This document shows, one piece after another, positions 12,901 through 22,513 of a stretch of DNA of 64,000 nucleotides. Each line of letters opens with the position of its first letter. The stretch's first letter is position 1. A model generated the notes under the pieces. It saw nothing but the letters and a program-made list of their open reading frames with translations. It did no database searches and was not told where the DNA came from. The position numbers and the translations under genes were made by a program. Source of the stretch: Micropterix aruncella (lineage: Eukaryota > Arthropoda > Insecta > Lepidoptera > Micropterigidae); NCBI GenBank assembly GCA_944548615.1, contig OX155980.1, forward strand, positions 186,001-250,000. The letters are read 5' to 3'.

Positions 12901-15830
12901 AATTATTAGTTTAAATTGATATTGTTATATAGTTTGTGATATTTTCTATGTATTATCAATATAAATGATATAAACAATTGTATTGTTTAAATAAATTGAA
13001 ATAAATGATGTATTTTACTAAAAAGGTGTATTATTGAATAAAATAATTTGCAATTTCAAGAGTTCGAACTTTTTTGAGCCCCATATTTCAGCTCAGCTTC
13101 TGTAGCATTAAATGTTACACTTGTAATAAGCTTCAGTTGGTATAATATGTGGTAGTGTTACAAGAAACATCGCAAGCGGGTACAAAATTACCCATTGTGC
13201 TATGATAGTTAAAATACGCAATTTATCTCATCTCATCTCAAGGCATATGTGAATTGCTAAAATCATTCTAGTGTCTTATTGAGACAGTTGAGTGGGTAAA
13301 TATTGCAGCATTATTGAGTCGGTTTCTTAACTGTGTAGTTGACGATTTTTCGCAGTGGCCACTTCGTATTCGTTTAACTCCCTTCGGTTTGAGTAAATTC
13401 AAATAATTGAAATCGTATTTAAAAATTTAAATAAATTTTATTTCATAACAATAATATTTATTTTTCAAAATCAGTTATTTATTTGTCTATTTGTCATTTT
13501 ATGGCATGGAAAAAAGGTTTTTTTTTAGAATGGCTCGGAAAAGTATTTTTTTGTTTTCGAAAATGATTTCCAGAAGCTCAGTCGGCACGTAATATCAATA
13601 ATATATAGCGAGTAGGTCATTGTATCATTGCATAATTGCCATTGCATAATTTTGACTCTAAACTTGACTCGGCCGTTTTTAATCTTTGCACTAGCCGACT
13701 CCCACGTAAGCGACAGGTGTTGATTTCTGTGATGTTTGTCTGTTGATTGGTAAGGGAGTTTGCTTGACGAAAGAAAGAGCAAATCTCTCTGTATACACAT
13801 AATATGGTTGTAATAATTTAATTGATTTAATTGACAGCGTGCGATGCGCGTCGCCTGACGGTAGAAAACCAGCCATATGGTCGATATGGCGCGAGCAGAC
13901 AAAGCAACAAAGGTCAGTGCGAATGCATCATGTCACCCTCGGACAAACATTTAACGCGAACGTGCATTAAGTGGGCCAAACACCGTTAAAGGCCGGCCCT
14001 TGGCTAAATTTATCGTCCAGGGGTGTTAATGTATCCGACGCAGCACAGCTCCGGCGAAATTAATTATTAGCGCACAAGTTGGCCGCAAATTTCGCTTATA
14101 AGGAGGGGTACCACCCTAAATATCAAAACGCATCATCAAAATGTTGTATAATTATAAATATCATACGAATAATTAAACAAAAATATAAAATTTCATGTGA
14201 CTGAATTTTACGTAATAGCATTCTAAATCTTATGAGAAATACGCAAGGAAGTACCAATAAAAGTGAGTCAATAGGACTAACAATTTTCCAAATTTTATTA
14301 ATAAAATAATATATTGTAGCGTCCATTAAAAAGTCAATAATTAGTCAATTATTTAAAGGGATTGACGATGTTCAAAATTAGTAAGTATTTCAGTAAGATT
14401 CAGAAAACCGTATCAGCAAAAAATAAAAACTCGGAAAAATATCAACCAACTGATTTTTAGCTCCTAATAATTATTAATTTATTTATTAAATTCAACAATT
14501 CATTTACAATGCATATGTATTACTAATATTCATATCAATATACAATTATTTATGTTATTAAATTGAATACGTCCGATATGAACATTAACATGTATATACT
14601 GCTGCTTCCCAACTAAGTACCAGGACTTGTTCTAATAGCCAAGCCGATGTCAATTTTAAGTTTTTCTTATATATATTTCTGTATATATACGAATGCCAGC
14701 AGTGATCTATTTGCAGCTACGAAATGCAGCGAAACCTTTGCACTAATTTCAGTTTTTGCTTTATATCTTTTAAAATATAGAGCAATTCCTGCAGAAAAAA
14801 TATCGTTTTCATTCGCAAATAGATTAAATTAGCTAAAACTGAATGTCTAGAAATCTCTCAGTTCAACAACTGGCTGATGCACCATCCCTATGGCACCAAG
14901 GGCACCTTAAATCTCCATAAAATTTTCCACTGTTTGGAAAATATTGCCAATTTTAAAGGACCTGGATGACGTTCTTTTTAACTATGATACTTCACACGAT
15001 CTGCCACGTTTTAGCTTAAACTGTGATAGATTTATTCTACTTAAATTTAAAAAACTTTACTGTATGGTGCGTGTCGTAATACATTTGAGTAAACACCGAA
15101 AAACTCCAAAATTTTCGCTAACTTTTGAGCATCGCATATCTTGCACAGGTATTTTGAAGACGCACTTTTATTTTTTTACTATTGTCATTGAATATATAAT
15201 ATGGTACTAGATTGCTCAAAGTCATAGTACGTGTCAGAAAACATTCTGCGCCAGCGACATGCAGGTGGTGCTCATAGAATTCTACAGCGAAACTAATAGC
15301 TATTCATTTGGCCATATATATAAAAAAAATGTTATTGAATGTTTTTTTACAGAGTACTGATTGATTATAAGGACCCAATAATTTAACCAATGTGTAACAA
15401 AAATCCAAATTTGCGTGACATGTTCTGTTTCAAAAAACATGTTGCACGCATTGCAACATGTTTCGCTTGTATTTCTCGTGTTTTGTCATATTAGTCTTAC
15501 TCAGTTTTCGAGTTGTTTCGGAAGCATGGGTCACAATCTCAAAACAATTTCCAAAACCATATAAAATTGCTAAAAGCTTTGACAGTTGGATCTGTCATAA
15601 TAATGATAGCCGTATTGCACAGCCCAATAAAAAATGACCCTTCTGGTGTTCTTGCCATGACAAAAAAACAAGGGATTTACTTAAACAATCGAGTTCAAAA
15701 ACAATTTTAATAAATATAATAAATATTACCTAAAATATTACTATTTTAGTGAACATGAGTAGCTATGAGTTTTTTTTTAAATCTCCTAAAGTTGGTATAA
15801 CTGCAGGCAGTCCAGTCTGTCCAAACTAGC
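12901..15830. other. Stretch without a recognisable gene
   Basis: Mostly AT-rich. The longest frames (13,525-13,902 minus; 14,944-15,210 plus) have no domain signature and biased AT-driven composition. Around 13,960-14,110 the sequence is locally GC-richer. No element ends were recognised. Confidence 0.4.
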
Positions 15831-15864
15831 CACACTTCATTGGGGGCATGATTCTTTCCAAGAT

Positions 15865-15895
15865 GGCGCGAGTAAGAGTACTTCTAACTCGCGCC
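15865..15895. repeat. 9-bp inverted repeat
   Basis: GGCGCGAGT at 15,865-15,873 is complemented exactly by ACTCGCGCC at 15,887-15,895. It lies in a GC-richer patch upstream of the Gypsy primer site and may fall in the LTR or in flanking DNA. Confidence 0.5.
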
Positions 15896-15899
15896 GGGC

Positions 15900-16415
15900 G
15901 ACAAAAAACCCGTTAAAAGCCGGGTGATCCGCGAGTTGTGTGCACCAGATGTGCGGCGTTTTTAAAGTTATGTGAACAAGGTCTCATTTTTCGCGGGTTT
16001 TTGGCTGTGCCGCCTTTTTTACTTTCCAATTTAATTTCTACAATAAATCGGCCTACCGCGCCTTGATATTTTTCACGCCTGGATGTCCGTTTGAACGGAA
16101 AAACTTATCAATTCACATTTCTGAAGTCTACCACATGTATGGAGAGGAGATAGGAAGAACTACCTGCAAAATAAAAGGATCTTGTTTTATAACTTTACAT
16201 TGTAGTTTTATTTTAAAATTGCGAAGGTTTATTCTCTGTCTTGCCAAATTTAGTGACAAAGTAAATTCTTTCCCCGACCCTGGGGTTTTTTTTTTTTATT
16301 TTCGGTCATAACCTAACCTATGGTATTTTTTCTTTTTCGCGTTTTAAATAAACGCGATGGCGCTCTTGTTTCTTTCGGTATAACGCGATTGGATTACTAA
16401 TCGTACGTTATAAAT
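15900..16415 (+). mobile_element. 5' LTR region of the Ty3/Gypsy element (start unknown)
   Basis: The LTR must end immediately before the primer-binding site at 16,416. A possible polyadenylation signal (AATAAA) lies near 16,347. The left boundary cannot be fixed because the 3' LTR is missing from this copy, so the start given is only a guess. The minor 82-codon frame here is not a credible gene. Confidence 0.45.
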
Positions 16416-16433
16416 TGGCGCCCAACGTGGGGC
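16416..16433 (+). promoter_or_regulatory. Primer-binding site, tRNA-Lys type
   Basis: TGGCGCCCAACGTGGGGC is the exact 18-base complement of the 3' end of animal tRNA-Lys(1,2), the primer used for minus-strand DNA synthesis by many Gypsy-type elements and lentivirus-like viruses. Its position downstream of an LTR end and upstream of gag supports the call. Confidence 0.93.
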
Positions 16434-17113
16434 ATATAAACTAAATTTTGGCAGGCGGAAATATCTCGAAAATACACGTTTTTGCGGTAATAAGTGGTAG
16501 TCTTTTTCAGATATTGGTATTTTTGTGTTATTTTTCTCAGTTTTGTATGAGAATTATTATTGTAGCCACATTGTGGTATTTTTTCAAATTGCGGTATTTT
16601 TTTTGACAGCTGTTGACGAAATTTGCAAATAATTTCGCGTTTTTGAATTATTAACTATTTCTGCGGTTCGCCGCGAACGAATGTTAAGTTCGCCGCAATA
16701 TTTTAAGTAATATACTGTAATTTTTATTAAATCCGGCGAGAAACATTGTATAGATTAATATTTTGTGTAATAAGTTGTTTGTATTTTTCTGCGGTTCGCC
16801 GCGAATGAACGATAAGTTCGCCGTATCTTAAACGTTGCCGTTTAAGATACGGCGAACTTAACTGTTGCCGTTTCTTAAACGTTTATTGACTAATTTTTGT
16901 AATATTTTCAGGTTCAAATTGGATATCCAGGTGGGCGTTTTATCGGTTGCCGAAATTGGGAAGAAAAAGGTGGCACAGAGAAAAACGGAGTGAGCTTGTT
17001 CCATTACTTTAATTTTTTAGAATAATATTTTTTATGGGGATTTTTTTGGTTTTTTCTTTTGGGTTTTATATTTTTGTGGTGGAGATTTAAAAAAAAATAT
17101 AAAAAAAAATATC
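16434..17113 (+). promoter_or_regulatory. Structured 680-nt retrotransposon leader
   Basis: This is a long untranslated leader between primer site and gag. A ~38-bp motif starting TCTGCGGTTCGCCGCGAA occurs twice (about 16,658 and 16,788). A perfect 22-bp inverted repeat with a TTGC loop lies at 16,813-16,860. Such structures could act in packaging, dimerisation or translation; that role is inferred. An A-rich context precedes the gag start at 17,114. Confidence 0.65.
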
Positions 17114-18751
17114 ATGGCTTCTCATATTTTAAACTATTATGCCGCAGCGCATTTAGTAAGAAATGAATTAGATTACGAATTTCAAATTCGAGGCGTCGCA
17201 ACCACGGTGGTTGAATCTATGCGGCGACAATTCATGGGCTTGCTGGATGATTTTCCGCCACAGTCAATCGAGACTACAGACTTAGACCCGGACCAAGAGT
17301 ACAATGAGTGCTCCATTCGACTATCTGTTCTCCAGGAGCTAGTCGAACAGTTTTTGGAGGATAAGACCAGGCTTTTGTACAAACGAGTTTGTACAAAAGC
17401 CACTCATTTGTTTTATAGAGTGTCTAGGATTGTTTACGCACAGACGGAACGTCGGAATCCGCTGGAGTCGTTAAAAGGGGAAATCGCGGAGGTGATTAAG
17501 ATTTTGGAAGAATGTTCGGAGATTGTACGGGGCCCCAGTCCTTGTTTGCTGAGACCTATGGCAGAGTCAAGGGAAAATACGGTCCCGGAGAGTTCCTTAG
17601 GTACTCAAGGGCCCTCCGACAGTCATTTGTTTGTTCCGGTGGTTGAGCCAGTAGTTTTGCCGGTTCCTTCGACTTCTAGCAACGTGTTCCCTCGATCCCG
17701 ACCTGATTCAGTGTTGGTTGATGTACCTTCTCCTGCGGTTACTTTTGATCCTTATCCAAAAAAAGAGCAATTTGTTAGGAAAACGGTTCCGGTTAGCAGA
17801 GATTTCGACGTATCGTTTGAGCGAGTTTTGAAGCCTTTGTGCTTAGGTTTCGTGTACGACGGGAAGACTTGTGTCGTTGAATTTTTGGAACGACTTGAAG
17901 AAAATAGGTTGGCGCGAAACATTTCTGACGCGCGTTTATTAAAATCTGCCTGTGAGCTTTTCACAAATCATGCGCTCGTATGGTATCGCACCCGGGTTTC
18001 ACATATTGAGAGATGGTCTCAGCTCGCAAGTGAATTGCGGAATAATTTTGGAAGTGCGAACTACGACCGCGACTTGTTGAGGCAGGTACGTGCCAGGTTT
18101 CAGAGGCCGGATGAGCCGCTCCACATTTTCGTTACCACAGAGTTGAGCTATTTCCAGAAATTGTCTCGGCCACGTCCAGAGGCCGAACAGCTGGAGATAA
18201 TTTGCTCTAATTTGAGGCCGTACCTGCAACAACAGTTCGCGTTAGTGACAATCCACTCCATTGATGAGCTTCTACACCTAGGTAAGCGTTTGGAAAACGC
18301 TCAGTTGTCGATCGACGAGTATAATCAAAACCTACAGGTTTTTAATAAATCCAAAGCGTCGTCGTCCAAGACGGTACACGCTATCGATCACGCGACCGTT
18401 GACATTGTTGATAGGGATTCTTCATTTGTTCAGCAGTTCCAAAATTGCGCGGTTTCTGCGGTAGATTTTAATAATTCCAATAACCAACCCCGGGATGTAA
18501 GTCACCCTCGGGGTGGTTCAAATAGAGGTGGTTTCTCCCGAGGCAACACGACTGACGTCGGCGGTCCTCGCGGAGGCCCAGGAGCTTCGAGTGGTGCTCG
18601 TGGTGGTACTCACCACGGGCACTCTAAATATTGTTACCTTTGTGGGAAGTTTAATTTTACTGTGTCTACTTGCCCGGATAGTTCAAAGGAGAGAAAGCCA
18701 GTTCAACCTAAACAGAATGTTTCAAAAAACTTGTCCAACGAGACCGAATAA
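17114..18751 (+). CDS. gag: Gag of a Ty3/Gypsy retrotransposon
   Basis: The 545-residue protein forms the capsid of the intracellular particle that packages element RNA. The N-terminal half is helical and acidic. A proline/serine-rich linker at roughly 150-230 precedes the capsid-like region (roughly 235-415, with motifs such as WYRTRVSHIERW and LRNNFG). A Gly/Arg-rich basic tail follows. A single zinc knuckle lies near residue 510 as CYLC-(4)-F-(4)-C. The histidine expected in the CX2CX4HX4C pattern is replaced by phenylalanine, so metal binding is probably impaired. The ATG at 17,114 follows an A-rich run and starts the longest uninterrupted frame. The frame ends just after a -1 frameshift signal that leads into protease. 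Osvaldo-like affinity is inferred from pol. Confidence 0.9.
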   Translation: MASHILNYYAAAHLVRNELDYEFQIRGVATTVVESMRRQFMGLLDDFPPQSIETTDLDPDQEYNECSIRLSVLQELVEQFLEDKTRLLYKRVCTKATHLFYRVSRIVYAQTERRNPLESLKGEIAEVIKILEECSEIVRGPSPCLLRPMAESRENTVPESSLGTQGPSDSHLFVPVVEPVVLPVPSTSSNVFPRSRPDSVLVDVPSPAVTFDPYPKKEQFVRKTVPVSRDFDVSFERVLKPLCLGFVYDGKTCVVEFLERLEENRLARNISDARLLKSACELFTNHALVWYRTRVSHIERWSQLASELRNNFGSANYDRDLLRQVRARFQRPDEPLHIFVTTELSYFQKLSRPRPEAEQLEIICSNLRPYLQQQFALVTIHSIDELLHLGKRLENAQLSIDEYNQNLQVFNKSKASSSKTVHAIDHATVDIVDRDSSFVQQFQNCAVSAVDFNNSNNQPRDVSHPRGGSNRGGFSRGNTTDVGGPRGGPGASSGARGGTHHGHSKYCYLCGKFNFTVSTCPDSSKERKPVQPKQNVSKNLSNETE

Positions 18752-18777
18752 GGGCATTCGTTGATTCGGTCTCGTTG
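18724..18777 (+). promoter_or_regulatory. Programmed -1 ribosomal frameshift signal
   Basis: The slippery heptamer A-AAA-AAC lies at 18,724-18,730, exactly in the gag zero frame (TCA AAA AAC). After a 5-nt spacer comes a perfect 14-bp stem: 18,736-18,749 pairs with 18,764-18,777 across a 14-nt loop. Slipping back one base gives an open frame that runs past the gag stop (18,749-18,751) straight into protease. Heptamer, frame, spacing and stem all match the canonical retroviral arrangement. Confidence 0.9.
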
Positions 18778-19171
18778 TTATTTAAAAACGAGAAGGATAA
18801 CCGTCGTCCGTTTCTAGATGTTTCGTTAGGCGACATAGCTGTGTGTGGTCTACTCGACACGGGTTCGAGCTTGACAATTTTGGGTGCCGATTCACATAAG
18901 TATTTAATTGATATCGGTTATACTCTTCATAAAGCGCCTTCTTTGACGCTCAGCACAGCTAATTCAAGTACAGTACGGACGATTGGCTATATTTCTTTGC
19001 CCTTAAAAATTCAATAATCGCTGTCAGGTGATCCGAGCTGTGATAGCTCCGGATATAGGAACTTCTCTGATTTTAGGTATGGATTTTGTCCGAGAATTTG
19101 ATTTGGTACCTGAAATTTTATAATATGTTCGTTTAGAGTCTAGTGATGTCAGTTGGCACTCCGTCAACGAA
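18730..19171 (+). pseudogene. pro: Retropepsin-like aspartic protease, broken
   Basis: This domain normally cleaves the Gag-Pol polyprotein. The catalytic motif LLDTGSSLTILG starts near 18,850 and the second conserved motif ILGMDF near 19,070. The two lie in different frames, so a small indel has occurred at about 19,012-19,018, and a TAA stop at 19,121-19,123 follows before the RT region. Both lesions separate the frameshift product from RT, so this copy cannot make an intact Gag-Pol. Confidence 0.85.
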
Positions 19172-21358
19172 GTGAGGGCCTTGCATCCTTTCGCTTCCCT
19201 GACGGAGAATCAACAGTCGTTAGCCAACAAGATGATTAAAAGTTTTGAGAAAATTTCTACGGAAGTCAAAGGTTTAGGTCGGACAAATTTAATAACTCAG
19301 GTTATCGACACTGGTGATCATCCACCAGTGAAGCAGCGGTATTACCCTTTGTCTCCCGCTCGTCTACAACTATTAAACGAAGAAGTGGATCGTATGCTCG
19401 AGTTAGGCGTTGTGAAACCTAGCAAGGGTGCTTGGAATAATCCAACTATTTTTGTTCCCAAGTCGGATGGGACTTTGCGGTTCTGTCTTGATAGTAGGAA
19501 GCTCAATTCTATTACGAAGCCGGATGCGTATCCTCTCCCGAGAATAACTACCATCCTGGACAGTTTGCGAGACGCTAACTATTTATCTTCCATCGACTTA
19601 TCGGCTGCCTTTTGGCAAATTCCCTTGGATCCTGAATCACAAGAGAAGTGTAGTTTTACGGTTCCTGGTCGAGGTTTTTACTCGTTTACATCGTGTCCGT
19701 TCGGCGTTCGCAACTCGCCTTCGTGCATGCAACGCTTGGCTGACCAATTGTTTGACCCTTCGTTTGATAATAAGGTCTTTTGCTACTTAGACGACATTGT
19801 AATTGTCTCGTCGACCTTTGAGGAACATATTTCTCTCTTAAACAGAGTCCTAGATCGTCTCATTTATGCGAATCTCTCGATAAATTTTAAAAAATGCCAG
19901 TTTTTCCGGCAAGAATTAAAGTACCTGGGGTATGTTGTAGATTCCCATGGCCTACATACAGATCCCGAAAAGGTAAAATGTATCCTAGACTTTCCCACTC
20001 CTAATTCACCTAAAATGGTTAAGAGTTTCCTTGGAATGGCCGGTTGGTACCGGCGTTTCATTCGTAATTTTTCCAGTATTGCTGCACCTCTTTCCCGGTT
20101 GACTAGTACCCGCAAAGGTGCTCCCGCGTTTACCTGGACACCGGAGGCGGAAGAGGCTTTTCAAAAATTGAAATCCGCCTTAATTTCAAGTCCGATCTTA
20201 GCTTGTCCTGACTATTCAAAGCCATTTGCTTTACATTGCGACGCATCGTTGTACGGTTTAGGTGGTGTACTTACCCAGACAGTGGATGGCGTAGAACATC
20301 CAATCGCTTTCACGAGTAGGACTCTCCTACCTGCTGAGACTCGTTACTCTGCTACTGAACGTGAAGCCCTGAGCGTGATCCATGCTGTCGAGCATTTTCG
20401 AGGCTACTTTGAGGGCGGTCCCAAGGTCAAAATCTACACTGATCATGCCAGTTTGCGTTGGTTTTTATCGCTTAAAAACCCAACGGGACGCTTGGCTAGG
20501 TGGGGAATCCGTTTATCGGCTTTTGATTTTGAGATCATCCACAAGAAGGGTGTCGAAAATGTCGTCCCAGACGCGTTATCTCGCCTACTTCCTGTAGCGG
20601 CTGTCTCGGTTGTCGCCGATCCCTGGTACAACGATTTGGTTAATGCGGTATCCGGCAATCCTGCCGCGTATCCCAATTACCAGATCAAAGGCAGTGAGTT
20701 GTATCGTTACTCGAGGAGTAAGTACCAACTTACCAGTTGTTACGACTGGAAGTTAGTTGTGCCGTTACCTCTCCGAGAAAAGCTAATACAAGAAAACCAT
20801 GCTTCTGATTTAGCAATTCATTTTGGGGTCTTTAAAACCCATCGTCGTCTTTGTTTGCGCTATTTTTGGCCAAATTTACATGGAGACGTGGTTAAATTCG
20901 TCTCTAAGTGCGATACGTGTCAGCAATACAAACATCCGAACGTGTCTCCGTTGGGTCATTTGGGTAATCCAAAGTCGTGTGCCTTTCCCTTTCAGATGAT
21001 CTCCGTCGATCTTTTGGGTCCCTACCCGATGACGAGAGATCGAAATATACATATTCTAGTAGTCACGTGTTGTTTTAGCAAATATTGCTTATTATTCCCT
21101 TTAAAACGTGCTACTAGTAAAATCGTTAGCCACATTATGGAGCATAAGGTCTTTCTGCAATTTGGTGTTCCGCAGTATGTCATTTCGGACAATGGGAAAC
21201 AATTTATTGGTAAGGAGTTCACTGGTCTAATGACCAAGTACCGAATTCCTAAGGTATACTTGAACCCGAAATATTGCCCTCAGGTCAATCCAACTGAGAG
21301 GCAGAATCGTGGGGTTGTCACGGCGTATTTATCAACAAAATATATTTTTAAATATTAG
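19172..21358 (+). CDS. pol: Pol: reverse transcriptase, RNase H and truncated integrase
   Basis: The fragment would convert element RNA to DNA and insert it. Counting from 19,172, the RT spans roughly 45-300, with LCLDSRKLN-like and DLSAAFWQIPL motifs and the catalytic YLDD at 205-208, followed by the connection motif GMAGWYRRF. RNase H has aspartate at 357 (HCDAS), glutamate in TEREA at 396-398 and aspartate at 424 (YTDHAS). The integrase zinc-binding region has its HHCC cysteines in CDTC near 580. The catalytic triad is D613, D673 and E709, a perfect D,D(35)E spacing. Homology stops about 15 residues after E709, so the integrase C-terminus and 3' LTR are lost at about 21,338. GMAGWYRRF and the tRNA-Lys primer fit the Osvaldo/Ulysses-like group (inference). 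Confidence 0.93.
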   Translation: MRALHPFASLTENQQSLANKMIKSFEKISTEVKGLGRTNLITQVIDTGDHPPVKQRYYPLSPARLQLLNEEVDRMLELGVVKPSKGAWNNPTIFVPKSDGTLRFCLDSRKLNSITKPDAYPLPRITTILDSLRDANYLSSIDLSAAFWQIPLDPESQEKCSFTVPGRGFYSFTSCPFGVRNSPSCMQRLADQLFDPSFDNKVFCYLDDIVIVSSTFEEHISLLNRVLDRLIYANLSINFKKCQFFRQELKYLGYVVDSHGLHTDPEKVKCILDFPTPNSPKMVKSFLGMAGWYRRFIRNFSSIAAPLSRLTSTRKGAPAFTWTPEAEEAFQKLKSALISSPILACPDYSKPFALHCDASLYGLGGVLTQTVDGVEHPIAFTSRTLLPAETRYSATEREALSVIHAVEHFRGYFEGGPKVKIYTDHASLRWFLSLKNPTGRLARWGIRLSAFDFEIIHKKGVENVVPDALSRLLPVAAVSVVADPWYNDLVNAVSGNPAAYPNYQIKGSELYRYSRSKYQLTSCYDWKLVVPLPLREKLIQENHASDLAIHFGVFKTHRRLCLRYFWPNLHGDVVKFVSKCDTCQQYKHPNVSPLGHLGNPKSCAFPFQMISVDLLGPYPMTRDRNIHILVVTCCFSKYCLLFPLKRATSKIVSHIMEHKVFLQFGVPQYVISDNGKQFIGKEFTGLMTKYRIPKVYLNPKYCPQVNPTERQNRGVVTAYLSTKYIFKY

Positions 21359-21540
21359 TGCCATCTATTGTATTTTTTCGTATACAATAAAAGGGTGATT
21401 ACATGACAGAAATAATCCTGAGAGATCGATGAATGATTTTTTTATTCTATGTGAATATTTAAGTGCGTAATTATTACGTATTGAAAACTATATCATGCAA
21501 AAAAAAAATTTACATATTTATGTGAATTATAATAAAATAA
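21340..21540 (+). repeat. Repeat family copy at the Gypsy 3' breakpoint
   Basis: The sequence replacing the integrase 3' end (ATTAGTGCCATCTATTG, GGGTGATTACAT, GCGTAATTATTAC) matches the reverse complement of about 25,905-26,110. So a separate repeat either inserted here with deletion of the Gypsy 3' half or was already present next to it. Confidence 0.6.
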
Positions 21541-21965
21541 TAAGAGCAATGATATAGACATTCGTTTTGTTATAATATTTATATTTTATTTTGAGATAAG
21601 ATACCGTATAGCCGTGTTTAGAGCGCCATTTAAAGTTCTCCATACTGCCAAACCGCGAACGCCGCCATATTGAACTTGACAGAATATTAATCAATTTAAT
21701 TCTAATAAAATTTTTAGTGTCATATATAGGTCGCGATTCGTAGTAAAATTCTGGCTGCAAAATCTTGTTGTTTGTAACAATTATGCACGTACAAATTTTT
21801 TTTCGTTGTATATTACCAAAAAAAAATTGCAGAATCATTTATTATAATGCAAATATCACCTTCACAAGAAATGCTTTTTTTCCTGTCACTGGGCCTTAAC
21901 ACTATTTATGTGCTCTTATGCGGGTAAAATTAAATATTCATTAGAGCGCCACAACTGACCGCCCT
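21541..21965. other. AT-rich spacer with small repeat traces
   Basis: About 21,620-21,680 contains, inverted, the CAATATGGCGGCG...ATGGCGCTCT motif also seen near 38,790-38,850. No gene is seen; the 103-codon minus-strand frame at 21,527-21,838 is AT-driven. Confidence 0.45.
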
Positions 21966-22513
21966 ATCAATGATACTAATATTATAAAGAGGTAAAGTTT
22001 GTGATGTTGTAGGAAGTAATCTCTGAATCTACTGAACCGATTTTGAAAATTCCTTTACCAATCGAAAGCCACGTTATTTGTGAGTGTCATAGGCTATATA
22101 TTAATCTGACAAATGAAAAGATATTTTCGTGGTAGTCGGATTTCTAAATTAAGTCGGAAAAAACGGACGAACGAAAACGTTTCTAACGAACGCTGCCTTA
22201 ACGATGAGAGATATATGATTAAGTTCTAGAGAAAGTTGTAGAGCTTGATAATGCCTACAAAAATGTCAGCGACATCATATGTCTAACTTTTATATTTAAG
22301 TAACAAACAGTAGTATTTTATATTAAAAAAATAATTTAAATCGTTAGGTCATGTTTATTGGTCATATTATCAAAAATTATGAATTATTATCAAAGTAAGA
22401 AAATTTATCATCCTAAGTGTTTAATACAAAAGACTTTTCCCTTTTATTGCATAAATAGTTAAAGATAATACGACATAGGTATGGAACCGCGACCGTGTCG
22501 TCTATCTATATAT
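21966..22513 (+). mobile_element. Helitron, non-autonomous, 3'-truncated
   Basis: This copy shares the family start (consensus TCTATACTAATATTATAA; here TCAATGATACTAATATTATA) and the ACTGAACCGATTTTGAAAAT block with the copies at 22.5 and 55.0 kb. It ends before the internal minisatellite and has no CTAG terminus. The next copy begins right after it, head to tail. Confidence 0.75.

Noticed and set aside
16416..16433. Partial tRNA-Lys gene
   Set aside because: Only the 18-base complement of the acceptor end is present, directly before a gag leader, which is a primer-binding site.
17114..21358. Endogenous retrovirus with an envelope gene
   Set aside because: No envelope-like frame is present and the copy is truncated after integrase; pol motifs fit a Ty3/Gypsy retrotransposon.
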